A DNA stretch of 64,000 nt, from the NCBI GenBank assembly GCA_963850345.1, contig CAWKKW010000003.1, forward strand, positions 248,001 through 312,000. Direction: 5' to 3'. Both the position numbers and the translations under genes were made by a program. Each line of letters begins with the position of its first letter. Within the stretch, counting starts at the first letter, position 1. This DNA comes from CAWKKW01 sp963850345 (GTDB lineage Bacteria > Acidobacteriota > Terriglobia > Terriglobales > Acidobacteriaceae). Shown here in pieces: positions 9,571-20,029 of this stretch. A model generated the notes under the pieces. It was not told the origin of the DNA. It did not search any database and saw only the letters and a program-made list of their open reading frames with translations.

Positions 9571-11093
9571 GGTCGAAGAGCCTCGCGCCTGGCGGTGGCT
9601 TTCCAGCGACTGACTTCCGTTTCGCCATTTGCGGGCGCCGCTTGGGACTCCGCCTTCAACGCCTCGCCCAAGCCTGCGGCGATGGCGGCGATGTCTTCTG
9701 CGCTGACGGCGTGGCCTGCAGGTTCGCTGGCGGCTTCCTCTGTGCCGAGGAGGCGGTCAAGGTACCCGGTGTCGATCTCAGCTTGGCGAAATTCGGGATC
9801 GCGCAGAATCCGCCGGAAGAGAGAGACGTTGGTTCGAATGCCGCCCACAACGTATTCATCGAGAGCGCGCTGCATGCGGGCAATGGCAGCTTCGCGGGTA
9901 GGCGCGTAGGCGACGAGTTTGGAGAGCATCGGATCATAGTCGAGCGGCACGGTCCACCCCTCGTAAATGCCGCTGTCTTCGCGGATACCGGGTCCTGCAG
10001 GCTGCAGCAGGCGAGTAATGCGCCCGGGAGAAGGGAAGAATCCATTCGCAGGATCTTCCGCATAGATGCGGCACTCGATAGCATGACCGCGTAGGCGCAC
10101 GTCCTCTTGCGAGAAAGGCAGCGGCTCGCCCTGCGCGATGTGGATCTGGAGATGGACCAGGTCCAGGCCGGTCACCAACTCCGTGACTGGATGCTCCACC
10201 TGAAGGCGTGTGTTCATTTCAAGGAAGTAGAAGTTACGTTCTTCGTCGACCAGAAATTCGACCGTGCCCGCGTTGGCATAGCTAGACGCTTTGGCCAGCC
10301 TCACCGCTGCTTCGCCCATGCGGCGGCGCAGGTCTTCGTCGACGATGGCAGAAGGCGCTTCTTCGATGACCTTTTGGTGGCGGCGCTGCACCGAACATTC
10401 GCGCTCACCGAGGTAGACGCAATGACCATGTTCATCGCCGAAGATCTGGATCTCAATGTGGCGCGGGCGTTCGACCAGCTTCTCAAGGTACACCTCGCTG
10501 GACCCGAAGGCGCCTTCAGCTTCGCTGCGTGCCGCATCGTAGGCACTGTTCATTTCGGCTGGCGTGAAGACCGCACGCATTCCTTTGCCACCCCCGCCGG
10601 CTGCAGCCTTGAGCATGACGGGGTACCGGATCTGGGCTGCCACATTGAGGGCTTCGGACAGATCATTGAGGCCGGTGATCGAGCCTGGAACAAGGGGAAG
10701 ATCGGCGAGATTCGCGGCTTCGCGTGCGCTGGTCTTCGATCCGAGTACGCGCATTGCATGCGACGAGGGTCCGATGAACTTGATTCCCTCTTCTTCGCAG
10801 CTTTGGGCGAAGCCGGCATTCTCAGAGAGGAAGCCGTAGCCGGGATGAATGGCGTCGGCACCGCTGCGATGAGCGATCTCGAGCAGAAGGTCTCCCCGCA
10901 GATACGAGTCGCGCGCCGGAGCCGGCCCAAGGCGATACGCTTCCTCGGCCTCGAGCACGTGGGGCGCGGCCCGGTCGACGTCGGAGTAGACCGACACGGT
11001 GGCAATGCCCAGCTCCGCGCATCCGCGCTTGATGCGCAGCGCAATCTCGCCTCGGTTTGCGATCAGGACTTTGTGTATCTTGGGCACGGCCAC
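9567..11093 (-). CDS. accC: Biotin carboxylase subunit of an acyl-CoA carboxylase
   Basis: 508 residues covering the full biotin carboxylase fold: an N-terminal preATP-grasp domain (VLIANRGEIALRI), the ATP-grasp domain with the glycine loop GGGGKG at residues 166-171, HIEIQIFGDEHG and FLEMNTRLQVEHPVTE, and the Biotin_carb_C domain. It carboxylates the biotin of the adjacent carrier protein using ATP and bicarbonate. The last 55 residues are alanine-rich and non-conserved. Whether the complex serves acetyl-, propionyl- or methylcrotonyl-CoA is unclear because the carboxyltransferase is not adjacent; the symbol accC is therefore provisional. A terminator separates it from the upstream TPR gene. 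Confidence 0.88.
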   Translation of the reverse strand: MAVPKIHKVLIANRGEIALRIKRGCAELGIATVSVYSDVDRAAPHVLEAEEAYRLGPAPARDSYLRGDLLLEIAHRSGADAIHPGYGFLSENAGFAQSCEEEGIKFIGPSSHAMRVLGSKTSAREAANLADLPLVPGSITGLNDLSEALNVAAQIRYPVMLKAAAGGGGKGMRAVFTPAEMNSAYDAARSEAEGAFGSSEVYLEKLVERPRHIEIQIFGDEHGHCVYLGERECSVQRRHQKVIEEAPSAIVDEDLRRRMGEAAVRLAKASSYANAGTVEFLVDEERNFYFLEMNTRLQVEHPVTELVTGLDLVHLQIHIAQGEPLPFSQEDVRLRGHAIECRIYAEDPANGFFPSPGRITRLLQPAGPGIREDSGIYEGWTVPLDYDPMLSKLVAYAPTREAAIARMQRALDEYVVGGIRTNVSLFRRILRDPEFRQAEIDTGYLDRLLGTEEAASEPAGHAVSAEDIAAIAAGLGEALKAESQAAPANGETEVSRWKATARREALRP

Positions 11094-11183
11094 CAGAAGT
11101 ATCGCAGAAGGGATAGACGCATGCGAGTCGAGAGGTGTTGAATGCGTTCGGTGTGAGTTCTTCCCATTGTTGAGTCAAAGCAA

Positions 11184-11209
11184 AAGGCCCCCGATTGGTT
11201 GGGGGCCTT
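11184..11209 (-). terminator. Intrinsic terminator after the TonB/ExbB/TPR gene run
   Basis: Arms AAGGCCCCC and GGGGGCCTT pair perfectly around GATTGGTT. On the minus strand the stem is followed by a T-rich stretch (TTGCTTTG). It lies 22 bp past the stop of the TPR gene and before the biotin carboxylase start, so it should end the upstream transcript. Confidence 0.8.
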
Positions 11210-11230
11210 CGCTGTTGCTACACAGGATCG

Positions 11231-12067
11231 TTACTTGGTATTGCCGTTGGAGTCCATCACGATTCCACCCGGCGCCGCATTCTTCTTCTCTTCGTTCGCC
11301 TTGCGGGTTCCCATGGTCTTTTCGCGCCACTGATCTGCCTGGGCGAGGTCGGCCTTGCGCGCAGCGTCGTTGCCGCACTCCAAGTCAGCCTTGCGCCGGT
11401 ACATCAGGTTGATGTAGGCCATCGCGTCGTCGTACGACGGACGAATCTGGACCGCCTTCTGCAGATAGTCCATACCTTCGGTTACAAAAGGCGTGTTCTC
11501 GTCCACCAGTTTCTGGCAGACAGCTTTGGGAGCCTTGGGATTGCCATCCCCTGCATCCTGCATGCCGACCGCAGAGAGTTCCTTCACAGCGTTCTTCCGT
11601 GCGAGCGTCCAGTCAATGACGCCCACGGTGTAGGCTGCTTCAGGATCGTTGGGGTCGACGGAAAGCACCTTCTTCTGCCATTCCTTCGCCAGATCGTACT
11701 TACCCGTATTCAGGTAGAGGCTGGCAATACCTTTGAGGCTGCTGACGTCATCGGGCTTTTCGGCGAGTACCTGTTGAAAGCCTGAAATCGCCAGCTGGGC
11801 ATTCTTGAGATTTTCAGGAGTCTGGAGATCCGGAACCACCTGCTGCGCATAGGCCGTTGCAAGATACAAACGGGCCATGGGCAACTTCGGATCCAGGTTC
11901 ACAGCCTCTTGAAAATGGTTGATGGCATCTTCGTAGCGCTGACTCTTGTAGGCCTGGACACCCTTATTCAAGTGGTCGCGGGCCGCGAGGCGACGGCACC
12001 CGGTTGGAAGAGCCAGCAGTATAAGCATTGCGGCTGCAAGCACCGGCAAACGTGCAATTCGATTCAT
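11231..12067 (-). CDS. TPR-repeat lipoprotein
   Basis: 278 residues: a signal peptide with a lipobox (LLALPTGC), then tetratricopeptide repeats from about residue 30 to 150 (GVQAYKSQRYEDAINHFQEA, then LNTGKYDLAKEWQKK...) and a further repeat-like unit near 190-225, ending in a charged tail. It is probably a periplasmic protein-interaction scaffold attached to a membrane. It is the last gene of the minus-strand run tonB-exbB-exbD-exbD, 190 bp after the second exbD, with a terminator behind it. That position suggests it works with the TonB energising complex, although no such role is established for it. Confidence 0.8.
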   Translation of the reverse strand: MNRIARLPVLAAAMLILLALPTGCRRLAARDHLNKGVQAYKSQRYEDAINHFQEAVNLDPKLPMARLYLATAYAQQVVPDLQTPENLKNAQLAISGFQQVLAEKPDDVSSLKGIASLYLNTGKYDLAKEWQKKVLSVDPNDPEAAYTVGVIDWTLARKNAVKELSAVGMQDAGDGNPKAPKAVCQKLVDENTPFVTEGMDYLQKAVQIRPSYDDAMAYINLMYRRKADLECGNDAARKADLAQADQWREKTMGTRKANEEKKNAAPGGIVMDSNGNTK

Positions 12068-12257
12068 TCTGCTCTATATCTCCTTCGATCGCCAGCTTGC
12101 GCCCAGCCCAACTTGATGCCCTGCCGGCAGGAAAGCAATTCACTCTGCGCAGTGATTGTAAATTGTTTCTGCCCCGTAACAACGCCCCAAGATCACCAGA
12201 ATTACATTTGCCGCACGATCGCCAAGCCGCTCCCCGTCGCCGGGCCGCGGGGTCTGC

Positions 12258-12698
12258 TTACTGTCCTTCCGCAATCTTCGGCGTGATCAACCCTATATGG
12301 TCTACACCCGCAGCATGCCCGATGTCGATGACATCAGCCACATCCGCGAAATTCAGATCGTCATCGCCCTTCACGAACATCACGCGCTCTGCCCGCGTTG
12401 AGTAAATCGCGGTCAGCCGGGACAAGAGGTCGCCTTTGGCAACGTCATCCTGGTTGATCTTGTAACCCGGGACGCCACCGCCTGGCCGGTGGGTCACCTG
12501 CACCACGATGGTCCGGTCATTGGTGTTGTCCTGATTTGGATTCTTCGGAGGCTGCGGTACCAGCGCATCGAGACCCTTCGGGGTCACGGGCACGATCACC
12601 ATGAAGATGATGAGCAGGACCAGCAGCACGTCGATCATCGGGGTGACGTTGATGTCGGAATTAAGACTTCCGGGTCCCCCACCGCTTGACATTGCCAT
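12258..12698 (-). CDS. exbD: ExbD/TolR-family biopolymer transport protein (second copy)
   Basis: 146 residues with one N-terminal membrane helix immediately after the conserved NSDINVTPMIDVLLVLLIIF block; the aspartate of MIDV is the proton-relay residue of the family. The rest is a small periplasmic domain. ExbD works with ExbB to couple the proton gradient to TonB. It is the second of two exbD genes here, 136 bp downstream of the first. The periplasmic domains of the two copies differ, so they may form a mixed ExbD pair or serve different TonB proteins, as known in other multi-ExbD bacteria. Confidence 0.9.
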   Translation of the reverse strand: MAMSSGGGPGSLNSDINVTPMIDVLLVLLIIFMVIVPVTPKGLDALVPQPPKNPNQDNTNDRTIVVQVTHRPGGGVPGYKINQDDVAKGDLLSRLTAIYSTRAERVMFVKGDDDLNFADVADVIDIGHAAGVDHIGLITPKIAEGQ

Positions 12699-12834
12699 AA
12701 GTCAATTCCTCATTCTTAGAAACTTGGTCGAACTATCAGCGATTCCTGGTGGTGCATCGCACGTTGCGGTCACTGTTGCACCGCGGCTAACAGATGTCTT
12801 CCGTTGCCAGCAGGCTCAGCGCCCAAGCCAGTAC

Positions 12835-13293
12835 TTACTGGCCAGCCTTCGCAGGCGGACCCGGAACCTTGGTCTGCCGTTGTTCCGTCAGTAGACCAAC
12901 TTCGCTGATTCCAGTCGAGCGCACATTGTCAATTGCCTCAGTGACGGTGCCATACTTGGCGCGCGCATCGGCGCGTAAGAAGATCGGCTTTTCCTTGTCC
13001 TTGTCACCCATCTTGTCGCGAACCTTGGCAGCCAGGTCATTCATCGAGACCTGATCCTGACCCAGAAACACGCGGCTGTCCCGCGTCACGGCGATCACGA
13101 TGGCATCTTCCTTATCGGCATCCGGCATGGCCGTAGGATTTTCTGTCTGCGCGAGGTCCACGTTGACCTTGTTCTGCAACATGGGCGTGATGACCATGAA
13201 GATGATCAGCAGCACCAACATCACATCCACCATGGGCGTGACATTGATGTTGGAGTTGACCTTCTTGCCTTCGTCTCTCTTTACAATTCCCAT
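12835..13293 (-). CDS. exbD: ExbD/TolR-family biopolymer transport protein (first copy)
   Basis: 152 residues with the signature NSNINVTPMVDVMLVLLIIF (the Asp of MVDV is the expected proton-carrying residue) forming a single membrane helix, followed by a periplasmic domain (AIVIAVTRDSRVFLGQDQVS...RADARAKYGTVTEAIDNVRS). It is placed directly after exbB and before a second exbD in the same direction. It is a stator partner of ExbB in the inner-membrane motor that drives TonB-dependent uptake. Confidence 0.92.
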   Translation of the reverse strand: MGIVKRDEGKKVNSNINVTPMVDVMLVLLIIFMVITPMLQNKVNVDLAQTENPTAMPDADKEDAIVIAVTRDSRVFLGQDQVSMNDLAAKVRDKMGDKDKEKPIFLRADARAKYGTVTEAIDNVRSTGISEVGLLTEQRQTKVPGPPAKAGQ

Positions 13294-13438
13294 TCCAGTG
13301 CTCCGATTGGACGAACTATGAGCGCTTGCGTTGACTACCAGCGTTGCCTCGGGGCTTGCGCGGGACGGCCGTTATAACCGCCCCGCTGCCTCGGAGGATT
13401 CCCGCTCGTGGGTACTTCCGCTCAGGCCAAAGCCGCAA

Positions 13439-14188
13439 TTAGCGGCGGAGTGCGCTCTGCTTGATGAAGTAGTCGACCAATTCGCTCGAAGAGTTGTCCA
13501 TCTCGACGTCGAAGGCCTCTACCTTGTTGGTGAAGTAGTTGAAGGTCATAACGGCCGGGATCGCGACCAGCAGACCGAAAGCGGTGGTAACCAGCGCCTC
13601 AGAGATACCGCCGGCGACTGCGCCAATACCAGAGGTCTTCTGTGTAGCGATCTGTTGGAAGGCGTTCAAGATACCGACGACCGTTCCGAACAGTCCGATA
13701 AACGGGGCCGTGGAACCGATGGTCGCGAGTCCGCCGAGGCCGCGCTTCAACTTGGCATGGACGATGGCTTCAGAGCGCTCAAGTGCGCGCTTGCTGGCTT
13801 CGATCTGCTCCGCGGTTACGGCGCCGCCGCTGCCATAGTTGCGGAACTCCTGGAGGCCCGCGGTTACAACTTCCGCAAGGTGCGACTTCTTGTTTCGGTC
13901 GGCGACCTTGATGGCTTCATCCAGCTTGCCTTCCTTGAGAGCACCGGCAACGCGAGGAGCGAATTCACGCGACTGCTTACGGGCTGCGCTGAAGTACAGT
14001 GCGCGATCGATGATCACGGCCAGCGACCAGATGGACATAATGAAGAGAATGACGACTACGCCCTTGGCCAGGTTGCCCATGTTATGCCAGAGATCGAGGG
14101 GGCTGAAACCTACCTGCTGTTCCTGAAAGAACATGCCGAGAGCCGTTGCCGAGTGCGCTGTGAGGTGCGTGAGATGAGCGAGAATCAC
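13439..14188 (-). CDS. exbB: ExbB/TolQ/MotA-family proton channel protein
   Basis: Three membrane segments and the conserved ExbB core (ERSEAIVHAKLKRGLGGLATIGSTAPFIGLFGTVVGI, with the GTVVGI helix lining the proton path) identify the motor subunit partnering ExbD. GTG 14188 is taken as start, giving 249 residues, because AGGAGG (14199-14204) lies 10 nt before it. The frame runs on to a TTG at 14230 that has no ribosome site. It follows tonB by 100 bp, with a hairpin in between, and precedes two exbD genes. Confidence 0.92.
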   Translation of the reverse strand: MILAHLTHLTAHSATALGMFFQEQQVGFSPLDLWHNMGNLAKGVVVILFIMSIWSLAVIIDRALYFSAARKQSREFAPRVAGALKEGKLDEAIKVADRNKKSHLAEVVTAGLQEFRNYGSGGAVTAEQIEASKRALERSEAIVHAKLKRGLGGLATIGSTAPFIGLFGTVVGILNAFQQIATQKTSGIGAVAGGISEALVTTAFGLLVAIPAVMTFNYFTNKVEAFDVEMDNSSSELVDYFIKQSALRR

Positions 14189-14249
14189 TTGGATCTTTCC
14201 TCCTAAGGAGTAACTGCTTGAAAGGTGCAACTCAAATTCAGAGTGAACA

Positions 14250-14277
14250 GCCTCTCCGAAGAAAAAGCCGGAGAGGC
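14250..14277 (-). promoter_or_regulatory. Hairpin between tonB and exbB
   Basis: Nine-base arms GCCTCTCCG (14250-14258) and CGGAGAGGC (14269-14277) enclose a 10-nt loop, starting 12 bp after the tonB stop. No T-run follows, so full termination is unlikely. It may set the tonB to exbB ratio by partial termination or mRNA protection. That role is inference. Confidence 0.45.
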
Positions 14278-14288
14278 CAGGACAGGCA

Positions 14289-15023
14289 TCAACCGCCGAG
14301 GCTGAAAACCACGTTGACCTGTGTCTCTACTTCGACGGGCTCACCGTTCAGAAGGTAAGGCTTGTATCGCCAGGACCTCACCGCGTCGAGCGCCGATTGT
14401 TGCAACATCGCTGGGCCGCTGACCACGCGCAAATTCTCGATGGTGCCAGACTTGGAGATCGTAGCCTGTAACACTACCGTTCCTTGGATGCGGGCTGCTT
14501 TCGCAATGGCCGGATATTGAGGCGTTGTTTTTACCAGCACGTTCCCCTGCATAACGCCGGAGGAGACGTTGACCTTCTTTGGCGCCGCTGCCTTCACGGT
14601 AGGTGCAGGTGCGGAGCCGATACCGCCGAGGATTCCGCCCATGACGCCACCGGCGCTGCCGCCGATGCCTTCCATGCCGGCGATTCCGGGGCCAGCCGCG
14701 GGTGGCGCGGAGGACTCAGAGATCTGCTTAATTTGTTTGGGGATCTTGCTGGGAGCGGTGAGCTGATTGTTCAGCATCTCGGACTGAATCTTGACCACCT
14801 TGATCGGAGCAGCGGGTGGCGGAGGCGGTGGAGGGGGTGGCGGCGGTGGAGGCGCGACGAGCAGTGTAGCCATCATCGCTTTCGGCAGCGCTTCCGGCCA
14901 GATCAGCGGATACAAGATCAGGGCGATAAGAACTGAACCGTTCACGATCAAACCGACGATGGTGTAGTACTTACTCTTCGTCTTGATCCTGCCGCCGGAT
15001 TCCATCAGGCTGTCTTCAAACAT
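14289..15023 (-). CDS. tonB: TonB-family energy transducer
   Basis: 244 residues: a short cytoplasmic N-terminus, one membrane helix (about residues 20-42), an uninterrupted run of 13 prolines just after it (about 58-70), a glycine/alanine-rich periplasmic linker, and a C-terminal TonB domain (YPAIAKAARIQGTVVLQATISKSG..., ending in a LDAVRSWRYKPY block). TonB spans the periplasm and passes energy from ExbBD to TonB-dependent receptors, two of which are encoded in this window. It is the first gene of tonB-exbB-exbD-exbD-TPR. The proline run is shorter than in E. coli TonB but unusually pure. Confidence 0.92.
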   Translation of the reverse strand: MFEDSLMESGGRIKTKSKYYTIVGLIVNGSVLIALILYPLIWPEALPKAMMATLLVAPPPPPPPPPPPPPAAPIKVVKIQSEMLNNQLTAPSKIPKQIKQISESSAPPAAGPGIAGMEGIGGSAGGVMGGILGGIGSAPAPTVKAAAPKKVNVSSGVMQGNVLVKTTPQYPAIAKAARIQGTVVLQATISKSGTIENLRVVSGPAMLQQSALDAVRSWRYKPYLLNGEPVEVETQVNVVFSLGG

Positions 15024-15191
15024 GGCCTACCTCGGACGAGCTATCGTTAGTATTCCTATATAGACACCGCGCAGCTCTGTTTTGCTCCCGCTCCCAAAAT
15101 CTGCACGGCGTTGCGGAAACAGGATTCTACATCACACTTATAGGAAGCTGCCAACTCCAGCCCTGTTTCACGGCTTATGCCAAATTTTGAG

Positions 15192-16397
15192 TTACGCCTT
15201 GGCCCGCTTCGCTGCCGGCAGTACAGCCGACTTCCCACGTTCTGCTCGCCAGTTCTGGTAGGCCACCAGCATCGGCGCGGCTACCGCGATCGACGAGTAT
15301 GTGCCAATTAGGATGCCGACGACCAGGGCAAAGGAGAACCCGCGCAGAACTTCTCCGCCAAAAATGTAAAGAGAAAGCACGGTAAGGAAGGTAAGTCCCG
15401 AGGTAAGTACGGTCCGGCTAAGCGTCTGGTTGATGCTGCGGTTCACTACAGCAGCCAGATCTTCGCGGCGCGAGAGCCGCAGGTTCTCACGAATGCGGTC
15501 AAAGACGACAATCGTATCGTTCATCGAATAGCCGATCAGCGTCAGGATGGCGGCAATGACGTTGAGGGATATCTCGCGATTGCTCAAGCTGAAGGCGCCA
15601 ACGGTGATGAGCGTGTCATGGAAGACAGCGACGACGGCGGCCACGCCGTAGATCAGCTCAAAGCGGAACCACAGGTACACCAGCATGCCAAGCAGGGAGT
15701 AGAGCGTCGCCAGCAGCGCCTGCTTTTTCAGCTGCGCTCCGACTTGCGGACCGACGATCTCCACGTTGCGGATGGAAAACCCGGACAGATAGGCACTCTG
15801 CTTCAGCTCTGCCACTACCGCCGGATCTGCCGCGCCACTCAGCTCATCGATGGAACTCAGGATGCCGCCGCGTTGCGTGTCGCGATAAGCGAGGATGGCG
15901 CTTGCCTGCTGCGTGTAGCGCTGCTGGGCAGCGTCTCCGCCGGCCAGGTGCAGAGGATCCTTCTGACCCAGAAAGCTTGCCAGCCCTTCACGGCCGGCGT
16001 TATCCAGGTCCAGCTTGCCCGCGTTGGCCGCACTGGTTTGCGAGTAGTGCGTATCCAAGGCCTGCACGATTGTTGCGCGGCCCACATCCAGCTGCGACTC
16101 GCTGGTCTCACGCTGCGGAAGACCGATGACCACTTCGTGCGCGGCCGCCGGTCCGAACGACTGGATGGTAGCGTCGTGAATGCCCGCGCGATCCACTGCC
16201 GAACGAATCCGGTTCACGTCGGGAGCCTGTTCGAACTTGACCCGAAGCTGAGTGCCACCGCGAAAATCCACGTCGAGCGGCAGGTGGTGCCAGAAGAGGA
16301 GCGACAGAACGCCCGCTACACTGAAGATGAGAGAGAAGGCGAGAAAATACCACTTCTTCCCAAGCCAATCGATTTTTACGTCGCGAAACAGTTCCAC
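15192..16397 (-). CDS. secF: Protein translocase subunit SecF
   Basis: 401 residues. The N-terminal signature DVDFRGGTQLRVKF and the C-terminal six-helix domain (VAVFHDTLITVGAFSL, GYSMNDTIVVFDRIREN) are diagnostic of SecF. Together with SecD it pulls exported proteins into the periplasm using the proton gradient. It is longer than E. coli SecF (323), mainly through an extended periplasmic loop of about 100 residues (roughly residues 95-210). It is the last gene of tgt-yajC-secD-secF. Confidence 0.93.
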   Translation of the reverse strand: MELFRDVKIDWLGKKWYFLAFSLIFSVAGVLSLLFWHHLPLDVDFRGGTQLRVKFEQAPDVNRIRSAVDRAGIHDATIQSFGPAAAHEVVIGLPQRETSESQLDVGRATIVQALDTHYSQTSAANAGKLDLDNAGREGLASFLGQKDPLHLAGGDAAQQRYTQQASAILAYRDTQRGGILSSIDELSGAADPAVVAELKQSAYLSGFSIRNVEIVGPQVGAQLKKQALLATLYSLLGMLVYLWFRFELIYGVAAVVAVFHDTLITVGAFSLSNREISLNVIAAILTLIGYSMNDTIVVFDRIRENLRLSRREDLAAVVNRSINQTLSRTVLTSGLTFLTVLSLYIFGGEVLRGFSFALVVGILIGTYSSIAVAAPMLVAYQNWRAERGKSAVLPAAKRAKA

Positions 16398-16566
16398 GGA
16401 AGTTGCCTGCTCCTCAAGCCATGTTCGGCTCAGAAAATTTCTGAATCAGCGCCAGCCAGCGACGAGTACAAGATGCGTATCAGGCGCACCATGTAACTGC
16501 ATCGACTGGTCCAAGCCATATCACCCGCGTCCGTGCGATGCTGCCCCGGACGCGATTCGCCTAACC

Positions 16567-18183
16567 TTAGATCGACAGCGCTTCGCCGCGCTGCTTGCGG
16601 TTCAAGTTCGCCTCGAAGATCACGCGCGAGACAAAGACCGCAGTAAACAGGTTGGCAAGGAGACCGAAGGTGAGGGTCACGGCAAAGCCGCGCACCGGCC
16701 CGGTCCCGAAGATAAACAGGATCGCTGCGGACACAATGGTGGTGACGTGTGTATCCACGATCGTGGTCCACGCATGCGCAAAGCCCTGATCCACTGCGGC
16801 GGATGGAGACTTGCCCGCGTGCAGCTCTTCACGAATGCGCTCGAAGATCAGCACGTTGGAATCGACGCCCATACCGATGGTGAGGATCACGCCCGCAATT
16901 CCAGGCAGCGTCAACGTCGAACCGGTAAAGCCCATGAAGCCCAGCAGGATGACCAGGTTCAGGAAGAGGGCGAGATCTGCGTTGATGCCGGCGCCGCGAT
17001 AGTAGACGAGCATGAACACCATCACCGCGATCATGCCGACGGTCGAGGCCAACACGCCCTGGCGGATCGAGTCCGCGCCGAGCGATGGGCCGATGGTGCT
17101 TTCCTGCAAGTAATGAATCGAGGCCGGCAGCGCGCCGGTGCGCAGGAGCATGGAGAGATCCTTCGCCTGCTGCTCGCCCATGGCGCCGCCGGAGATGGTG
17201 CCCTCATCGCGAATCTGCCCCTTGATGTTCGCCACTTCCTGAACCTTATTGTTCAGGACGACGGCGAGACTCTTGCCGATGTTCGCACCGGTGAACTCGG
17301 CGAAGTGATCGCCCGCCGCGCGCGTGAGATAGAAGACGACCTGCGGCTCATTGGTATTCGGATTGGTGTTGGTCTGCGCGTCGCGAATGTCGGTGCCTGC
17401 AACCTCCGGCACCTTCTTCAACTCGTAGACCTGGTCGGGGCTGTTGGTTCCCGCGGTGCCGGCCATCTCGTGCACCAGTTCCCCATCAAAGGGGACGGAG
17501 CCGCCGAGGGCCTGGATCGCAGCTTCGTCGCTGGGGTATGGACCGCCGAGCACCTGGTGGATTTCCAGGCGTGCGGTCGACTGAATAATGTCGTGCACGC
17601 GAGCAAGGTCATCGACGCCCGGAAGCTCGACCAGGATTTGATTGTTGCCGAGGTTGTATTCCTGGATGACCGGCTCGCTCACACCCAGGGTGTCGATGCG
17701 GGTGCGGATCGTATCGATCGAATGTTCCAGCGCCGAGGTCTCCATCTGCTGCACGACGGACGGCTTCAGCGTGAGAGTCCAGGTATTATTCGGTCCCGAC
17801 TTCACGTCGTATTGCGTGGAGTACTTGTTGTTCAACAAGGTGCGGATGTCGCCGGCGCGATCGGGAGGAGTGCCCGCGATCTGAATGGTGTCAGGGTGCT
17901 GCGGATCCGGTACGACGCTGGTGGCCGCGGCGTTGTTGGACTGAAGGTCTGTCTGGATGCGGGCCGCATCGTTATCGGTAGCAGCGCTGACGGCTTCCTG
18001 GACCTGCACCTGCAAGACGAGGTGGGTACCGCCACGGAGATCGAGCCCGAGGTGAATCTTCTGCGTCAGTGCGTCTTTCCAGGCCTTGGGTGAAATGCCC
18101 TTCGGAATGCCGAAGATGCCAAAGATGAAGACGACGAGGACTGCGAGGATCAGGATAGTTTTCGTAGTTAGATTCTTACGCAT
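16567..18183 (-). CDS. secD: Protein translocase subunit SecD
   Basis: 538 residues with the family start (IHLGLDLRGGTHLVLQV), P1 periplasmic domain, a P4-like region, and the membrane domain (GVILTIGMGVDSNVLIFERIREELHAG, then a helix containing HVTTIVSAAILFIFGTGPVRGFAVTL). SecD forms the proton-driven SecDF motor that assists SecYEG. It lies 60 bp after yajC and 169 bp before secF, all on the minus strand. Confidence 0.94.
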   Translation of the reverse strand: MRKNLTTKTILILAVLVVFIFGIFGIPKGISPKAWKDALTQKIHLGLDLRGGTHLVLQVQVQEAVSAATDNDAARIQTDLQSNNAAATSVVPDPQHPDTIQIAGTPPDRAGDIRTLLNNKYSTQYDVKSGPNNTWTLTLKPSVVQQMETSALEHSIDTIRTRIDTLGVSEPVIQEYNLGNNQILVELPGVDDLARVHDIIQSTARLEIHQVLGGPYPSDEAAIQALGGSVPFDGELVHEMAGTAGTNSPDQVYELKKVPEVAGTDIRDAQTNTNPNTNEPQVVFYLTRAAGDHFAEFTGANIGKSLAVVLNNKVQEVANIKGQIRDEGTISGGAMGEQQAKDLSMLLRTGALPASIHYLQESTIGPSLGADSIRQGVLASTVGMIAVMVFMLVYYRGAGINADLALFLNLVILLGFMGFTGSTLTLPGIAGVILTIGMGVDSNVLIFERIREELHAGKSPSAAVDQGFAHAWTTIVDTHVTTIVSAAILFIFGTGPVRGFAVTLTFGLLANLFTAVFVSRVIFEANLNRKQRGEALSI

Positions 18184-18243
18184 GGCATTCGCAATCAGGA
18201 TGAGCGGCCAGTGGTTCGGATGGATGCGCCTGGCTGGACATCA

Positions 18244-18555
18244 TTATTTAGTTTCCTCGGGAGTAGTTACTGCGGAGATGGCGCTCTTCACCACTTCAAT
18301 CTTCAAGTTGTCAGGGGGAACGCGCAGCTGAACGGCGTCGTCCCGCAGAGCGATGATAGTGCCGCGAATGCCGCCTGTGGTCGTGACCTTATCGCCCGGC
18401 TTGATATTGTTGAGCATCTCCTGCCAGAGCTTCTGCTTCTTCTGATTGGGCCGGATCAGCAACATATAAAAAACACCAATGATGAGCACAAAAGGCAGAA
18501 ACTGAGCCACGCCCGGGGAGACGGCCGGCAAAAGCAACATAGAGACAAACGTCAA
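18244..18555 (-). CDS. yajC: Preprotein translocase subunit YajC
   Basis: 103 residues: one N-terminal membrane helix (FLPFVLIIGVFYMLLIRPNQKKQK) and a small cytoplasmic SH3-like domain with KPGDKVTTTGGIRGTI, as in YajC of the SecDF-YajC complex. Its place between tgt and secD is the conserved arrangement of many bacteria and supports the call. Confidence 0.93.
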   Translation of the reverse strand: MTFVSMLLLPAVSPGVAQFLPFVLIIGVFYMLLIRPNQKKQKLWQEMLNNIKPGDKVTTTGGIRGTIIALRDDAVQLRVPPDNLKIEVVKSAISAVTTPEETK

Positions 18556-18748
18556 AACGCGATCCTTCCGTCAAGAGATCTCTCCGGCATACGCGCACCG
18601 GCGCTCTCAAAACGTTTCATGGATTTGTACAGCGGAAGGCCTGGCTCATCCGCTCAACTCCTTTGATTAGAAGGATTTCTGCGGGATAAGAAGGCTGGAA
18701 GGAGGGCGCTCGCCCAACTGCCTGCTGCTTCCTTGCGACAGCAACCTT

Positions 18749-19958
<1,210 letters not shown>

Positions 19959-20029
19959 TTGCTCGATTGTATCGTTCGGAACGATCGGGAAGCAGCACGT
20001 GAGCTGGAGCGGTGTGCGCGGGCGCGCCG

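Noticed and set aside
9382..11141. Long plus-strand frames opposite the biotin carboxylase genes
   Set aside because: Both carboxylase frames are complete with catalytic motifs; the reverse frames are shadows.
16252..18093. 613-codon open frame on the plus strand opposite secD
   Set aside because: It lies antisense to a fully conserved SecD, has no family motif and is rich in His/Arg/Gly, as expected for the reverse of a GC-rich gene.
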